From positions 31,985 through 95,984 of the forward strand of contig JAYRRR010000031.1 in assembly GCA_041910015.1 (NCBI GenBank): a DNA stretch of 64,000 nucleotides, given 5' to 3'. Position 1 is the stretch's first letter. Each line of letters starts with the position of its first letter. A program made the position numbers and the translations under genes. The notes beneath the pieces were generated by a model. That model was not told the DNA's origin, ran no database searches, and saw only the letters and a program-made list of their open reading frames with translations. Origin of the DNA: RPQJ01 sp041910015. Its GTDB lineage: Bacteria > Pseudomonadota > Gammaproteobacteria > Steroidobacterales > Steroidobacteraceae. Positions 7,827 through 15,237 of this stretch are shown here, piece by piece.

Positions 7827-9110
7827 TCAGGGCACGTCGTCGAGCCGGGCAGCGACGATTTCGATCCAGTGCAGGACAGGCTGCACACTCGCCCGGCGCA
7901 GGTGCTCCAGACAGCCGATGTTCGCGGTGGCGATCACGTCCGGCCGGTCGCCGCTCAGTGCGGCGAGCTTGCGCGACCGCAACTCGTGCGACAGCGCCGG
8001 TTGCAGGACCGAGTACGTGCCGGCCGAACCGCAGCAGAGCGTCGGCTCCGTCGTCGCGACGAGTTCGCATCCGGCGACCCGCAGGATGGCCTCGACCTTG
8101 CCCCGCGTCGCGGCGCGCTGGCCATGCTGCAGCGTGCAGGGCGACTGCCACGCGACTCGCAGCGTACGCGTCGGAGAACCGAGCGCGGCGGCCAGCGCCA
8201 CAGGGTTGACGACCTCGCTCAGGTCCCGCGTCGCCGCCGCGACGCGCGCCCCGGTCAACCGCGTGGCAACCGGTTCATGCCGCAGGGCATGGGCGTAGTC
8301 CTTGACGAACACGCCACAGCCGCTCGCGGTGCTGACGATGGCCTCGACGCCGCCGTCGAGCAGGCGCGCGCCCACATCGACGTTGGCGCGCACCTTGCGC
8401 AGAGCGACGTCCGTCCGGCCGAGATGATGGTCCATGGCGCCGCAGCAGTCGATGTCACGGGCCTGCACGAGCGAGAAGCCGAGGCGGTCGAGCACGCGCG
8501 CGGCGGCGGCATTGATCTCCGGCGCGAGGGCAGGCTGCACGCAGCCTTCGAGCACGGCCATGCGCCGGGTGTGACGCGGCGCAGGCCAGAGCGGTGACGA
8601 GGCCGGGCGGTATCGTTGTGGTGCGGCCTCGATCTTGCGCCGGTCGGGCACGTGCGCCCGCAGCCACGCCGGCAGCAATGGCCGCACGACGCGTCCCGCC
8701 CGCACGAGCAGACGGAACAGCACGCGACGCGTCGCCACCGCGAGCAGCGTCGAACGCAACCAGCGTTCGCGGCGTGAGCGGGGCAGGGGCGGCGGCTGGC
8801 GGGCGACGAGTTCCCGCCCCAGATGGACCAGCCGGCCGTATTGCACGCCGGAAGGACATGCGGTCTCGCAGGCGCGGCAGGTGAGGCAACGGTCGAGGTG
8901 CGTCCGCGTCGTCGCGGTCGCCGACCCCTGTTCCAGCAATTGCCTGACCAGGTAGATCCGGCCACGCGGGCTGTCGAGTTCGCTGCCCGTGACGCGGTAG
9001 GTCGGACAGGCGGGCAGGCAGAAGCCACAGTGGACACAACGACGGATGAGCTCGGCGGCCTCGGTCGCGGCAGCGGAAGCGACCAGCGAATCTGCAGGGC
9101 GTGCGTGCAT
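7827..9110 (-). CDS. glcF: Glycolate oxidase iron-sulfur subunit GlcF
   Basis: This 427-residue protein has two 4Fe-4S ferredoxin motifs near the N-terminus (CVHCGFCLPACPTY and CLTCRACETACPSG) and two C-terminal CCG-type cysteine-rich domains (DCCGAMDHH and LCCGSAGTY), the layout of GlcF/LutA proteins. It passes electrons from the GlcDE flavoprotein to the quinone pool, at the membrane. It is the last gene of an rpiA-glcD-glcE-glcF series on this strand; glcE ends 15 nt before its start. Its 3' end lies against a truncated gene on the other strand. Confidence 0.94.
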   Translation of the reverse strand: MHARPADSLVASAAATEAAELIRRCVHCGFCLPACPTYRVTGSELDSPRGRIYLVRQLLEQGSATATTRTHLDRCLTCRACETACPSGVQYGRLVHLGRELVARQPPPLPRSRRERWLRSTLLAVATRRVLFRLLVRAGRVVRPLLPAWLRAHVPDRRKIEAAPQRYRPASSPLWPAPRHTRRMAVLEGCVQPALAPEINAAAARVLDRLGFSLVQARDIDCCGAMDHHLGRTDVALRKVRANVDVGARLLDGGVEAIVSTASGCGVFVKDYAHALRHEPVATRLTGARVAAATRDLSEVVNPVALAAALGSPTRTLRVAWQSPCTLQHGQRAATRGKVEAILRVAGCELVATTEPTLCCGSAGTYSVLQPALSHELRSRKLAALSGDRPDVIATANIGCLEHLRRASVQPVLHWIEIVAARLDDVP

Positions 9111-9125
9111 GGCTCGTCGCCGACG

Positions 9126-10208
9126 TCAAAGGGCGGCGTACATGCGGCCGCGATTCAGGATGCCCTGCGGATCAAACACGCGTTTGACGCTGACGTGCAG
9201 CGCGAGCAACGGCGCGTCCAGCGGAGCGAACACCTCGTCGTCCGGTCCGGCGCCGCGGAACAGCGTCGCGTGACCGCCGACGCGGTGCGCGAGCGCATGG
9301 GCTGTCCCGGCGTCGACCCCGATGAGCCAGCGCTGGGCACCGTGCCATTCGAAGGCCCAGCGGCCGACCCGATCGCACGGAGCCGGGTCCGAGTTGGCGG
9401 GGACGTGCAGACGCCAGAGAGGTGCCGCGGTGCCCGCGAAGAACGCCAGTCGATGTTCGCGCACGTCGCGCCAGAACGTGGTGGCCTCCTCAACGGGAAG
9501 CACCTCGCCGCCGGACGTGACCGAGAGCGCGTCGAGCGAGGCGGTGGCGCCTTCGAGCCGCGCGTGAAGTTCGTCTGCGTGCCAGAAGCTGGCACTGACG
9601 GTGTGGCCACGGCGCGTCGCGTCGTGGAGCCATGCGAGCGCGCGGTCGGCATCGCAGGCGACACGCAGGGTCTGTGTGGCGGGCGGCAGGGGCAGCACCT
9701 TGAGCGAGACGTCGAGCAGGACGCCGAGCACACCGAGCGAGCCTGCGAGCAGGCGCGAGACGTCGTAGCCTGCGACGTTCTTCATGACCTCGCCGCCGAA
9801 TTTCAGCACGCGCCCGTCCCCGGACAGCAGGGTTGCGCCGAGCACGTGATCGCGCACGGGTCCCCGGGCGACGCGCGCGGGCCCCGCGAGACCTGTGGCG
9901 ATGGTGCCGCCTAGCGTCGCCGCCGAGCCGAACGCCGGCGGCTCGAACGGCAGATGCTGACCGCGCCCGTGCAGTGTGGCTTCGACGTCGGCGAGCCGCG
10001 TACCGGCTCGTGCCGTCAGGACGAGCTCCGCCGGGTCGTAGGTCAGGATGCCGGCATGCCCGGCGACATCGAGCGGCGTGCCGGCGACCTGCCGGCCGTA
10101 GAACCGCTTGGTGTCGCCGCCGACGATGCGCAGGGACTCCCGTCGCGCACAGGCTGCGCGCACCTGGTCGGTCAGCGCCCCGGTGAGGTCCTGTTCGACG
10201 ACGGTCAT
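9126..10208 (-). CDS. glcE: Glycolate oxidase FAD-binding subunit GlcE
   Basis: ATG 10208, just 7 nt after the glcD stop, gives 360 residues. The N-terminus carries a PCMH-type FAD-binding domain: LRIVGGDTKRFYGR, then PAELVLTARAGTRLADVEATL and the FGSAATLGGTIATGLAGPAR flavin loop. It is shorter than GlcD and lacks a complete substrate domain, as is typical for GlcE. With GlcD and GlcF it forms the three-subunit glycolate dehydrogenase that makes glyoxylate. Close spacing shows it is co-transcribed with glcD and glcF. Confidence 0.93.
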   Translation of the reverse strand: MTVVEQDLTGALTDQVRAACARRESLRIVGGDTKRFYGRQVAGTPLDVAGHAGILTYDPAELVLTARAGTRLADVEATLHGRGQHLPFEPPAFGSAATLGGTIATGLAGPARVARGPVRDHVLGATLLSGDGRVLKFGGEVMKNVAGYDVSRLLAGSLGVLGVLLDVSLKVLPLPPATQTLRVACDADRALAWLHDATRRGHTVSASFWHADELHARLEGATASLDALSVTSGGEVLPVEEATTFWRDVREHRLAFFAGTAAPLWRLHVPANSDPAPCDRVGRWAFEWHGAQRWLIGVDAGTAHALAHRVGGHATLFRGAGPDDEVFAPLDAPLLALHVSVKRVFDPQGILNRGRMYAAL

Positions 10209-10215
10209 GGCGCGA

Positions 10216-11670
10216 TCAGAACCGTGGCAGTTGCGGGTAGGGCAGCTTGCCACCGTGAACGCGCATCGCGCCATACTCGGCGCAGCGGTGCAGCGTCGGC
10301 ACGGCCTTGCCGGGATTCAGCAGGCCGGCCGGGTCGAAGGCGCGCTTCAGTGCGTGAAACGTCTCCAGTTCGGCGGTCCCGAACTGCGAGCACATCGGCC
10401 CGAGCTTCTCGACGCCGACGCCGTGCTCGCCGGTCACGGTGCCGCCCGCGGCGACGCAGGCTTCCAGGATTTCGGCGCCGAACCGCTCCGCGCGATCCAG
10501 TTCGTCATCGCGACCGGCGTCGAACAGGATCAGCGGATGCAGGTTGCCATCGCCGGCATGGAACACGTTGGCGACTGCGAGACCGAACTCCCGGGACAGT
10601 TCGCCGATGTGCGCGAGCACCGCGGCGAGGTGGCGTCGTGGAATGGTGCCGTCCATGCAGTAGTAGTCCGGTGCGAGTCGGCCGACCGCGGGAAACGCCG
10701 ATTTGCGCCCTGACCACAGACGATGCCGCTCCTGCGCGTCGACGGCGAGACGCACGCTCGTCGCGCCGGCGTCCCGGATCGCGTCCCGCGCCCGCCGGAC
10801 TTCGTCCGCGACGTCGGCATCGAGCCCGTCGACCTCGCAGAGCAGCAGCGCCTGTGCGTCCAGCGGGTACCCGCAGGTCGCGAACGCCTCCGCAGCCCGG
10901 ATCGCCGGCGCATCCATCATCTCGAGACCCGCGGGAAGCACGCCCGATGCGATCAGCCGTCCGACCGCATCGGCGCATCGGCCGACGTCGTCGAACGCCG
11001 CGAGCAGCAGCTCCACGCGCCGCGGGACCGGCAGCAGACACACGGTCGCCTCGACGACGACGCCGAGCATGCCCTCGGATCCGATCACGGCGGCGAGCAG
11101 GTTCAGGCCCGGGGCATCGCCGGCGCGCGAGCCGATCGTGAGCAGTCCGCCGTCCATGGTGACGAGCTGTACCTCGAGCACGTTGTGCACGGTGAGTCCG
11201 TACTTGAGGCAGTGCACGCCGCCGGAGTTCTCGGCGACGTTGCCGCCGATCGAGCACGCGATCTGCGACGAGGGATCGGGCGCGTAGTAGAGGCCATGAG
11301 GCGCTGCGGCTTCGGACACCGCGAGGTTGGTGACGCCGGGCTGCACGCGGGCGAGTGCGCGAGCCGGATCGATCTCGAGGATCCGGTCGAGGCGGGACAG
11401 CACGAGCAGCAGCCCGCCCGGCACCGGCAACGCGCCGCCGGAGAGTCCGGTGCCCGCGCCGCGCGCGACGACGGGCGTGCCGTGCGCGTGACAGATCCGC
11501 AGGACGGCGCGGACCTGCTCGATGCTCGTGGGCAGCGCGACGAGGTCCGGCACCTGCCGGTGGGCGGTGAGCGCGTCGCACTCGAAGGCGGTGCAGGCTT
11601 CGGGAGCAGTGAGCAGCCCGTCGCCGAGGACGGCCGTCAGCTCGACGAGCAGCCGTGCGTCAGCGGTCAC
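10216..11670 (-). CDS. glcD: Glycolate oxidase flavoprotein subunit GlcD
   Basis: GTG 11670 overlaps the end of rpiA by 11 nt and gives 484 residues. The PCMH FAD domain shows ARGAGTGLSGGALP and PDPSSQIACSIGGNVAENSGG, and the C-terminal FAD-linked oxidase domain ends with GEHGVG and an AFDPAGLLNPGK signature. It oxidises glycolate (or D-lactate-like 2-hydroxy acids) with FAD. The order rpiA-glcD-glcE-glcF is unusual in linking the pentose phosphate isomerase to glycolate metabolism. No glcC-type regulator is in view. An upstream in-frame start would overlap rpiA more deeply and was not chosen. Confidence 0.94.
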   Translation of the reverse strand: MTADARLLVELTAVLGDGLLTAPEACTAFECDALTAHRQVPDLVALPTSIEQVRAVLRICHAHGTPVVARGAGTGLSGGALPVPGGLLLVLSRLDRILEIDPARALARVQPGVTNLAVSEAAAPHGLYYAPDPSSQIACSIGGNVAENSGGVHCLKYGLTVHNVLEVQLVTMDGGLLTIGSRAGDAPGLNLLAAVIGSEGMLGVVVEATVCLLPVPRRVELLLAAFDDVGRCADAVGRLIASGVLPAGLEMMDAPAIRAAEAFATCGYPLDAQALLLCEVDGLDADVADEVRRARDAIRDAGATSVRLAVDAQERHRLWSGRKSAFPAVGRLAPDYYCMDGTIPRRHLAAVLAHIGELSREFGLAVANVFHAGDGNLHPLILFDAGRDDELDRAERFGAEILEACVAAGGTVTGEHGVGVEKLGPMCSQFGTAELETFHALKRAFDPAGLLNPGKAVPTLHRCAEYGAMRVHGGKLPYPQLPRF

Positions 11671-12328
11671 GCGGCTCCAGCGTCCGCACACCGGCGTCCG
11701 TGCCGACGATGAGCACGTCGGCGCCGCGCCGGGCGAACAGCCCGACGGTCACCACGCCCGCGAGCTGGTTGATCTCGCGCTCCAGCGAGACCGGGTCGAC
11801 GATGTCGAGCCCGCGGACGTCGAGGATGTGGCCGCCGTTGTCGGTGACGGTGCCTTCGCGCCAGACCGGTTCGCCACCGAGTCGCCGCAGCTCGCGCGCG
11901 ACGTGGTTGCGCGCCATCGGGATCACCTCGACGGGCAGCGGGAACCGGCCGAGCCGCTCGACGAGCTTGGCCTCGTCGACGATGCAGACGAAGCGGCGGG
12001 CCACGGCCGCCACGATCTTCTCGCGGGTGAGCGCCGCGCCGCCGCCCTTGATCAGGTGCAGGTCGCGCGTCGCCTCGTCGGCGCCGTCGACGTAGAGGTC
12101 GAGGCCTTCAACGGAGTTGAGGTCGAGCACCGGGATGCCGCAGGCCTCGAGCCGGCGGGTGCTCGCGACGGAACTCGAGACCGCGCCGGCGATGCCCCGC
12201 GGCATGGCTGCGAGCGCGTCGATGAAGAAATTGACCGTGGAACCCGTGCCGACACCGACGACGGTGCCCGGTGTGACGTGCCCGATCGCTGCGGTGGCGG
12301 CGCGGCGTTTCTGCTCGTCCTGGCTCAT
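11660..12328 (-). CDS. rpiA: Ribose-5-phosphate isomerase A
   Basis: ATG 12328 begins MSQDEQKRRAA, giving 222 residues, the normal RpiA size. It has the phosphate loop GVGTGSTVNFFIDAL, the SSVASTRRLEACGIPV segment, the catalytic DGADEATRDLHLIKGGGAALTREK region (Asp, Glu and Lys), and the IVDEAKLVERLG stretch. It interconverts ribose-5-phosphate and ribulose-5-phosphate in the cytoplasm. It heads a tight run with glcD (11-nt overlap). It follows the terminator of the lysine-rich mini-gene by about 26 nt, so its own promoter must be in or near that short gap. Confidence 0.96.
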   Translation of the reverse strand: MSQDEQKRRAATAAIGHVTPGTVVGVGTGSTVNFFIDALAAMPRGIAGAVSSSVASTRRLEACGIPVLDLNSVEGLDLYVDGADEATRDLHLIKGGGAALTREKIVAAVARRFVCIVDEAKLVERLGRFPLPVEVIPMARNHVARELRRLGGEPVWREGTVTDNGGHILDVRGLDIVDPVSLEREINQLAGVVTVGLFARRGADVLIVGTDAGVRTLEPRDR

Positions 12329-12353
12329 CGATGCTTTCCCTGGCCCTGAAACA

Positions 12354-12379
12354 ACTGTGCCCGCTTGCGCGGGCACAGT
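12354..12379 (-). terminator. Rho-independent terminator-like hairpin
   Basis: An uninterrupted 11-bp stem (12354-12364 with 12369-12379) closes a TTGC tetraloop and, read on the minus strand, is followed by a short TGTTT tract. It sits about 64 nt after the lysine-rich mini-gene stop and just before rpiA, so it most likely ends the mini-gene transcript. A second, weaker inverted repeat (12395-12402 with 12420-12427) lies between it and the stop codon. Confidence 0.7.
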
Positions 12380-12442
12380 CGTCGTTTCGGAATCGGCGGC
12401 GACCTTCGTCTTGCGAGGATCGCCGCCTCTTCGTCAGCGACC

Positions 12443-12511
12443 TTACTTCTTCTTCGCCGCCTTCTTCTTGGTGGCCTTCTTCTTGGTCGCCTTCTTTGCC
12501 TTAGCTGCCAT
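12443..12511 (-). CDS. 22-residue lysine/alanine/threonine-rich mini-protein (histone H1-tail-like)
   Basis: ATG at 12511-12509, TAA at 12443-12445. The product is MAAKAKKATKKKATKKKAAK plus two lysines: over half lysine, built on a KKxATKKK repeat. A GGAGA ribosome site lies 6-7 nt before the ATG, a promoter-like region lies 30-60 nt upstream and a strong hairpin lies downstream, so this is a complete small transcription unit. The composition matches bacterial H1-like/AlgP C-terminal tails that bind DNA or RNA non-specifically, but here the tail is the whole protein. Function is unknown; nucleic-acid or polyphosphate binding is inference. Confidence 0.72.
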   Translation of the reverse strand: MAAKAKKATKKKATKKKAAKKK

Positions 12512-12547
12512 GATCAAATCTCCATGTCGGGTTAGTCCCGGGCGCAG

Positions 12548-12576
12548 TATTTACAGAATTCAATTTTGAATTGCAA
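12548..12576 (-). promoter_or_regulatory. Promoter-like region with AT-rich palindrome upstream of the mini-protein
   Basis: Read on the minus strand there is a TTGCAA -35-like box (12571-12576), a 17-bp spacer and a TAAATA -10-like box (12548-12553), which would start transcription near 12541 and leave a leader of about 30 nt. The spacer holds an AATTCAA-TT-TTGAATT palindrome (12557-12572), a plausible operator. The patch is strikingly AT-rich in a very GC-rich window. Confidence 0.5.
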
Positions 12577-12657
12577 TACCAGCGTCACGTTTTTTTTGAC
12601 GAGGCGTCTCGGTGCGACACTCCGTTCACGACGCCGACGACCTCGCGCGCGCGTCGA

Positions 12658-13125
12658 TCACGGTCGCAAGGAGAGGATGAAGCGCCACTCGGCGGACGTG
12701 ACCGGCGTCACCGAAAGACGATTGCCGCGCTCGAGCACGATCATGTCGCGCAACGTGCTGCTCGCGTGCTTGCGCAGCTCAGGCAGCGTAATTACAGGCA
12801 CTATTCGTCGCACGAGCCGAACGTCGACGCAGTACCAGCGCGGTGTCGCTCGCGTGCTGCCCGTGTCGTGATACTCGCTCGCCGGATCGAACTGCGTCGG
12901 ATCGGGATACGCGGCGCGCACGACCTCGACGATGCCCGCGATGCCCGGGACGTCACAACTCGAGTGGTAGAAGAACGCGAGGTCGCCGCGACCGAAATCG
13001 TCCCTGAGGAGGTTGCGCGCCCGGTAGTTGCGCACGCCTTCCCACGCCGTCGTGCGCCTGGGCGCGCGCGCGAGGTCGTCGATGCCGAAGACGTCGGGTT
13101 CGGATTTCATCAGCCAGTGGCGCAT
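12658..13125 (-). CDS. EVE domain-containing protein
   Basis: ATG 13125 gives 155 residues beginning MRHWLMKSEPDVFGIDDL, the hallmark EVE-domain start, followed by WEGVRNYRARNLLR, GDLAFFYHSSCDVPGIAGIVEVV and YPDPTQFD. These make the PUA-like pocket thought to bind modified bases in nucleic acids. EVE proteins with this N-terminus are 150-160 residues, so it is full length. The first 16 nt overlap the end of the 5-formyl-THF cyclo-ligase gene, so the two are likely co-expressed behind zapA and the 6S RNA. The ligand is unknown. Confidence 0.9.
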   Translation of the reverse strand: MRHWLMKSEPDVFGIDDLARAPRRTTAWEGVRNYRARNLLRDDFGRGDLAFFYHSSCDVPGIAGIVEVVRAAYPDPTQFDPASEYHDTGSTRATPRWYCVDVRLVRRIVPVITLPELRKHASSTLRDMIVLERGNRLSVTPVTSAEWRFILSLRP

Positions 13126-13778
13126 CGGTCGGTGCCTCGGGTCGAGCGGGGTGGGCGGCGCAGCAGACCGTGTTCGGTGACCACCAGGTCGAGCGCGACG
13201 TCCCACGGTGCCGGTTCGAGGCGATCGACCTGCTGGATCGCGTAGGCGACGCCGATTACCCGCGGGCGACGGAATGGCTGCCCGTGCTCGCGTCGCCGCC
13301 GCAGCGCGCGGTCGTAGAACCCCGCTCCCATGCCGAGGCGATGACACTGCGCGTCGAAGCCGACGAGGGGCACGAGAATCGTGTCGAGCTGCAGCGTGCT
13401 CACGCGCAGGGCGATCGGGACGGCGGGCTCGGCGATGCCGAACGCGTTCGGCTCGAGCCGTGCGTCACGGTCGCAGGGAACGAACGCCATCTCGCCCCGG
13501 CGCACGCTCAGGATGCGCGGGACGTAGAGCCGCACGCCGAGGCGCCATGCCGCGTCGAAGCAGGGGCGCAGGTCGACTTCGTCCGGCATGCCGAGGAATG
13601 CCGCGACGCGGCGCCCGGGACGCCAGACCTGCAGGCGCCAGAGTTCGCGGCGGATCGCGAGGTCGAAAGAGCGGCGCGGTTCGTCAGGAATGCCGCGACG
13701 CAGCGCCCGCAGGCGCCGGCGTGTTTCGACCGCCGTTGTGAAGTGAAGAGGGAAGGCGCCACCCGCCTGTGCCGTCAC
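13110..13778 (-). CDS. 5-formyltetrahydrofolate cyclo-ligase
   Basis: The body matches the YgfA/MTHFS family: RRRLRALRRGIPDEPRR, AAFLGMPDEVDLRP, LDTILVPLVGFDAQCHRLGMGAGFYDRAL (the phosphate/folate loop) and VIGVAYAIQQVDRLEPAPWDVALDLVVTE. It converts 5-formyl-THF to 5,10-methenyl-THF with ATP. The start is uncertain: no ATG lies in frame near the expected N-terminus. GTG 13778 gives 222 residues but falls inside the 3' part of the predicted 6S RNA; a rare start codon nearer the first homologous residue is possible. Placement after zapA and 6S RNA is the conserved gammaproteobacterial order. Confidence 0.88.
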   Translation of the reverse strand: MTAQAGGAFPLHFTTAVETRRRLRALRRGIPDEPRRSFDLAIRRELWRLQVWRPGRRVAAFLGMPDEVDLRPCFDAAWRLGVRLYVPRILSVRRGEMAFVPCDRDARLEPNAFGIAEPAVPIALRVSTLQLDTILVPLVGFDAQCHRLGMGAGFYDRALRRRREHGQPFRRPRVIGVAYAIQQVDRLEPAPWDVALDLVVTEHGLLRRPPRSTRGTDRCATG

Positions 13779-13944
13779 GCACCATTGCTCTCGACACAGA
13801 GCAATATTCGGGGAAGGCCGCGGCACTTAAGGCTTTCCGCTCGAGGCGGACTTGCACAATGCTGCCGGCTGGCCCGGCTCCCCAGGGTATTTAACATACG
13901 GTCGAGAGGTAACCCGATCCGTGTCGAACACCGCAGGTGGCGCC
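13755..13944 (-). ncRNA. ssrS: Predicted 6S RNA (ssrS)
   Basis: The gap between zapA and the 5-formyl-THF cyclo-ligase is the classic 6S RNA site in gammaproteobacteria. On the minus strand the two ends pair over 12 bp (13933-13944 with 13755-13766, one U-G pair), enclosing about 190 nt, the right size. Inside, a second 8-bp pairing (13901-13908 with 13788-13795) leads into a long irregular rod, and a GGAAAGCCTTAA stretch recalls the conserved GAGAAGCCTTAA segment of enterobacterial 6S. An alternative 8-bp hairpin (13784-13805) on the 3' side competes with the inner stem, as expected of a central-bubble switch. The call rests on synteny and folding; exact ends are approximate. Confidence 0.7.
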
Positions 13945-13956
13945 AATTCGTCGTCG

Positions 13957-13980
13957 AGGGTTCGGACTGCGGCGAACCCT
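13957..13980 (-). terminator. Stem-loop at the zapA stop codon
   Basis: Perfect 8-bp arms (13957-13964 and 13973-13980) enclose an 8-nt loop and begin within the zapA stop codon. There is no U-tract on the minus strand, so it may be an RNA 3'-end or processing signal between zapA and the 6S RNA instead of a full intrinsic terminator. Confidence 0.45.
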
Positions 13981-14297
13981 CAGAGTTCAAGTTGCTGGCC
14001 CTTCGCGAGCGCGGTCTCCATGCGCTCGCGAAGCGAGCGCAGCCGGGCGCCGACGTCGCCCTCGACGACCGTGCCCTGCTTGCGCTGCTTGATCAGCTCG
14101 TTCGCTATGTTCAGCGCGGCGATCACGGCGATGCGGTCCAGCCCGACCACCTTGCCGGTGTCCCGGATCTCGCGCATCTTGCCGTCGAGGTACTCGGCCG
14201 AGTCCAGCAGGTCGGAGCGCTCCTCGGCGGGGCACGCCACCTGGTACTCGCGGTCCAGCAGCCGCACGCTCACGCGCGAGATGCGTTCCTCGCTCAT
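13980..14297 (-). CDS. zapA: Cell division protein ZapA
   Basis: This 105-residue protein matches ZapA: an N-terminal globular part (VSVRLLDREYQVACPAEERSDLLDSAEYLD) and a C-terminal coiled coil (AVIAALNIANELIKQRKQ onward, to the end). ZapA bundles FtsZ filaments at midcell. Its ATG shares one base with the stop of the upstream ZapB-like gene (TGATG), so the two coiled-coil division proteins are translationally coupled. Confidence 0.95.
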   Translation of the reverse strand: MSEERISRVSVRLLDREYQVACPAEERSDLLDSAEYLDGKMREIRDTGKVVGLDRIAVIAALNIANELIKQRKQGTVVEGDVGARLRSLRERMETALAKGQQLEL

Positions 14298-14527
14298 CAG
14301 CCCTGCTCCATCGCCTTCAGCCGCCCGATCATCGCTTCCACGCGTGCGCGCACCTGCTCGTTTTTCTGGAGGAGGTTGGCGCGCTCACTGATCAGGCTGT
14401 CCTGACGCTGACGCAGGGCGCGGTTCTCTTCCTTGAGCTGGGTGACGGTGGTCACCAGTTCCGCGAGTCGCCGTTCGATGCGACGCAGTTCGACGTCGAC
14501 GGCGGATCGGGCTGCGGGCTCATTCAT
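14297..14527 (-). CDS. ZapB-like coiled-coil protein (TIGR02449 type)
   Basis: ATG 14527 gives 76 residues starting MNEPAARSAVDVELRRIERR. Almost the whole chain is a heptad-repeat coiled coil (LAELVTTVTQLKEENRALRQ, then RANLLQKNEQVRARVEAMIGRL). Small coiled-coil proteins of this type sit directly before zapA in many gammaproteobacteria and are taken as ZapB analogues linking ZapA to the chromosome. Longer upstream starts would run through the promoter. The promoter at 14538-14566 predicts a leader of only a few nucleotides, and I see no Shine-Dalgarno sequence. Confidence 0.85.
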   Translation of the reverse strand: MNEPAARSAVDVELRRIERRLAELVTTVTQLKEENRALRQRQDSLISERANLLQKNEQVRARVEAMIGRLKAMEQG

Positions 14528-14537
14528 AATGCGAGGC

Positions 14538-14566
14538 ACTATAGAGCCCGACCCTCGGGTAATCAA
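14538..14566 (-). promoter_or_regulatory. Sigma70-type promoter for the zapB-like/zapA operon
   Basis: On the minus strand, TTGATT (14561-14566) and TATAGT (14538-14543, 5 of 6 consensus) are separated by exactly 17 bp. Transcription would begin near 14531, about 4 nt before the ATG at 14527, so the mRNA should be leaderless or nearly so. Confidence 0.65.
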
Positions 14567-14622
14567 TTTGAACGAATCCCGATCCGGGGCCGGGGCGGGG
14601 GTGCGGTGGTACGATAGCCGCG

Positions 14623-15192
14623 ATGTCCGTCACGATCGGTTACGACGAGGTCGCGCAGGCGCTGACGGCGGGCGGGTCCACCGTGTCGGCGGCGGAGGCG
14701 CACGGCTGCCTCGTCGGGGCGTTGTGCGCGCGGCGCGTCTATCTGCCGGCCGAATGGCTTGAGGAGCTGGTGCCAGAGGCACCGGAGGGTGCGGCCCGCT
14801 CGAGCGCCGGCCATGGCCCGCTGCGCGAGCTGTTCGAGCAGAGCCGCGCCGTGCTCGACGGCCGCGACATGGAATTCCAGCCGCTGTTGCCGCGGGACGA
14901 CGCGGGTCTTGCCGAGCGCGTCGAGGCGCTCGGCGCCTGGGCCCAGGGGTTCCTGTATGGATTCGGCGCGGCCGGTCCGTATGCGCGCGGCGCGCTGCCG
15001 GTCGACGTGGCCGAGGTGCTCGCGGATCTCGCGGAGATCTCCAGGGCCGGCAACGTCGGTGCGGAGAGTGCGGAAGTCGAGGAATCGGCGCTCGCGGAAC
15101 TGGTCGAATACGCGCGCGTCGGCGTCCAGCTCATCTACGACGAACTGGCCGAGCTGCGCGCCGCGCAGACGACGTCGACCGCCCGCCACTGA
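14623..15192 (+). CDS. ygfB: UPF0149 family protein (YgfB/YecA-like)
   Basis: This 189-residue, largely helical and acidic protein fits UPF0149: AAEAHGCLVGALCA near the N-terminus, EFQPLLPRDDAGLAERVEALGAWAQGFLYGFGAAG in the centre, and EYARVGVQLIYDEL near the C-terminus. YgfB homologues have been linked to regulation of ampDh3 and beta-lactam resistance in Pseudomonas; in most species the role is unclear. It lies first in the ygfB-pepP-ubiH-ubiI order typical of gammaproteobacteria, 45 nt before pepP, divergent from the zapB/zapA promoter. Confidence 0.92.
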   Translation: MSVTIGYDEVAQALTAGGSTVSAAEAHGCLVGALCARRVYLPAEWLEELVPEAPEGAARSSAGHGPLRELFEQSRAVLDGRDMEFQPLLPRDDAGLAERVEALGAWAQGFLYGFGAAGPYARGALPVDVAEVLADLAEISRAGNVGAESAEVEESALAELVEYARVGVQLIYDELAELRAAQTTSTARH

Positions 15193-15237
15193 GTTTCCCT
15201 GCCGACCGACCCCTGCTGACGGAGCAGACTGATCCAC

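Noticed and set aside
12443..12511. Direct repeats of CTTCTTCTTGG that look like a CRISPR or tandem repeat
   Set aside because: They are the KKxATKKK codons of a small gene with a start, stop and ribosome site; there are no spacers.
13901..13908. GTCGAGAG element pairing with 13788-13795 as an independent terminator
   Set aside because: The two arms are over 100 nt apart and fit as the inner stem of the 6S RNA.
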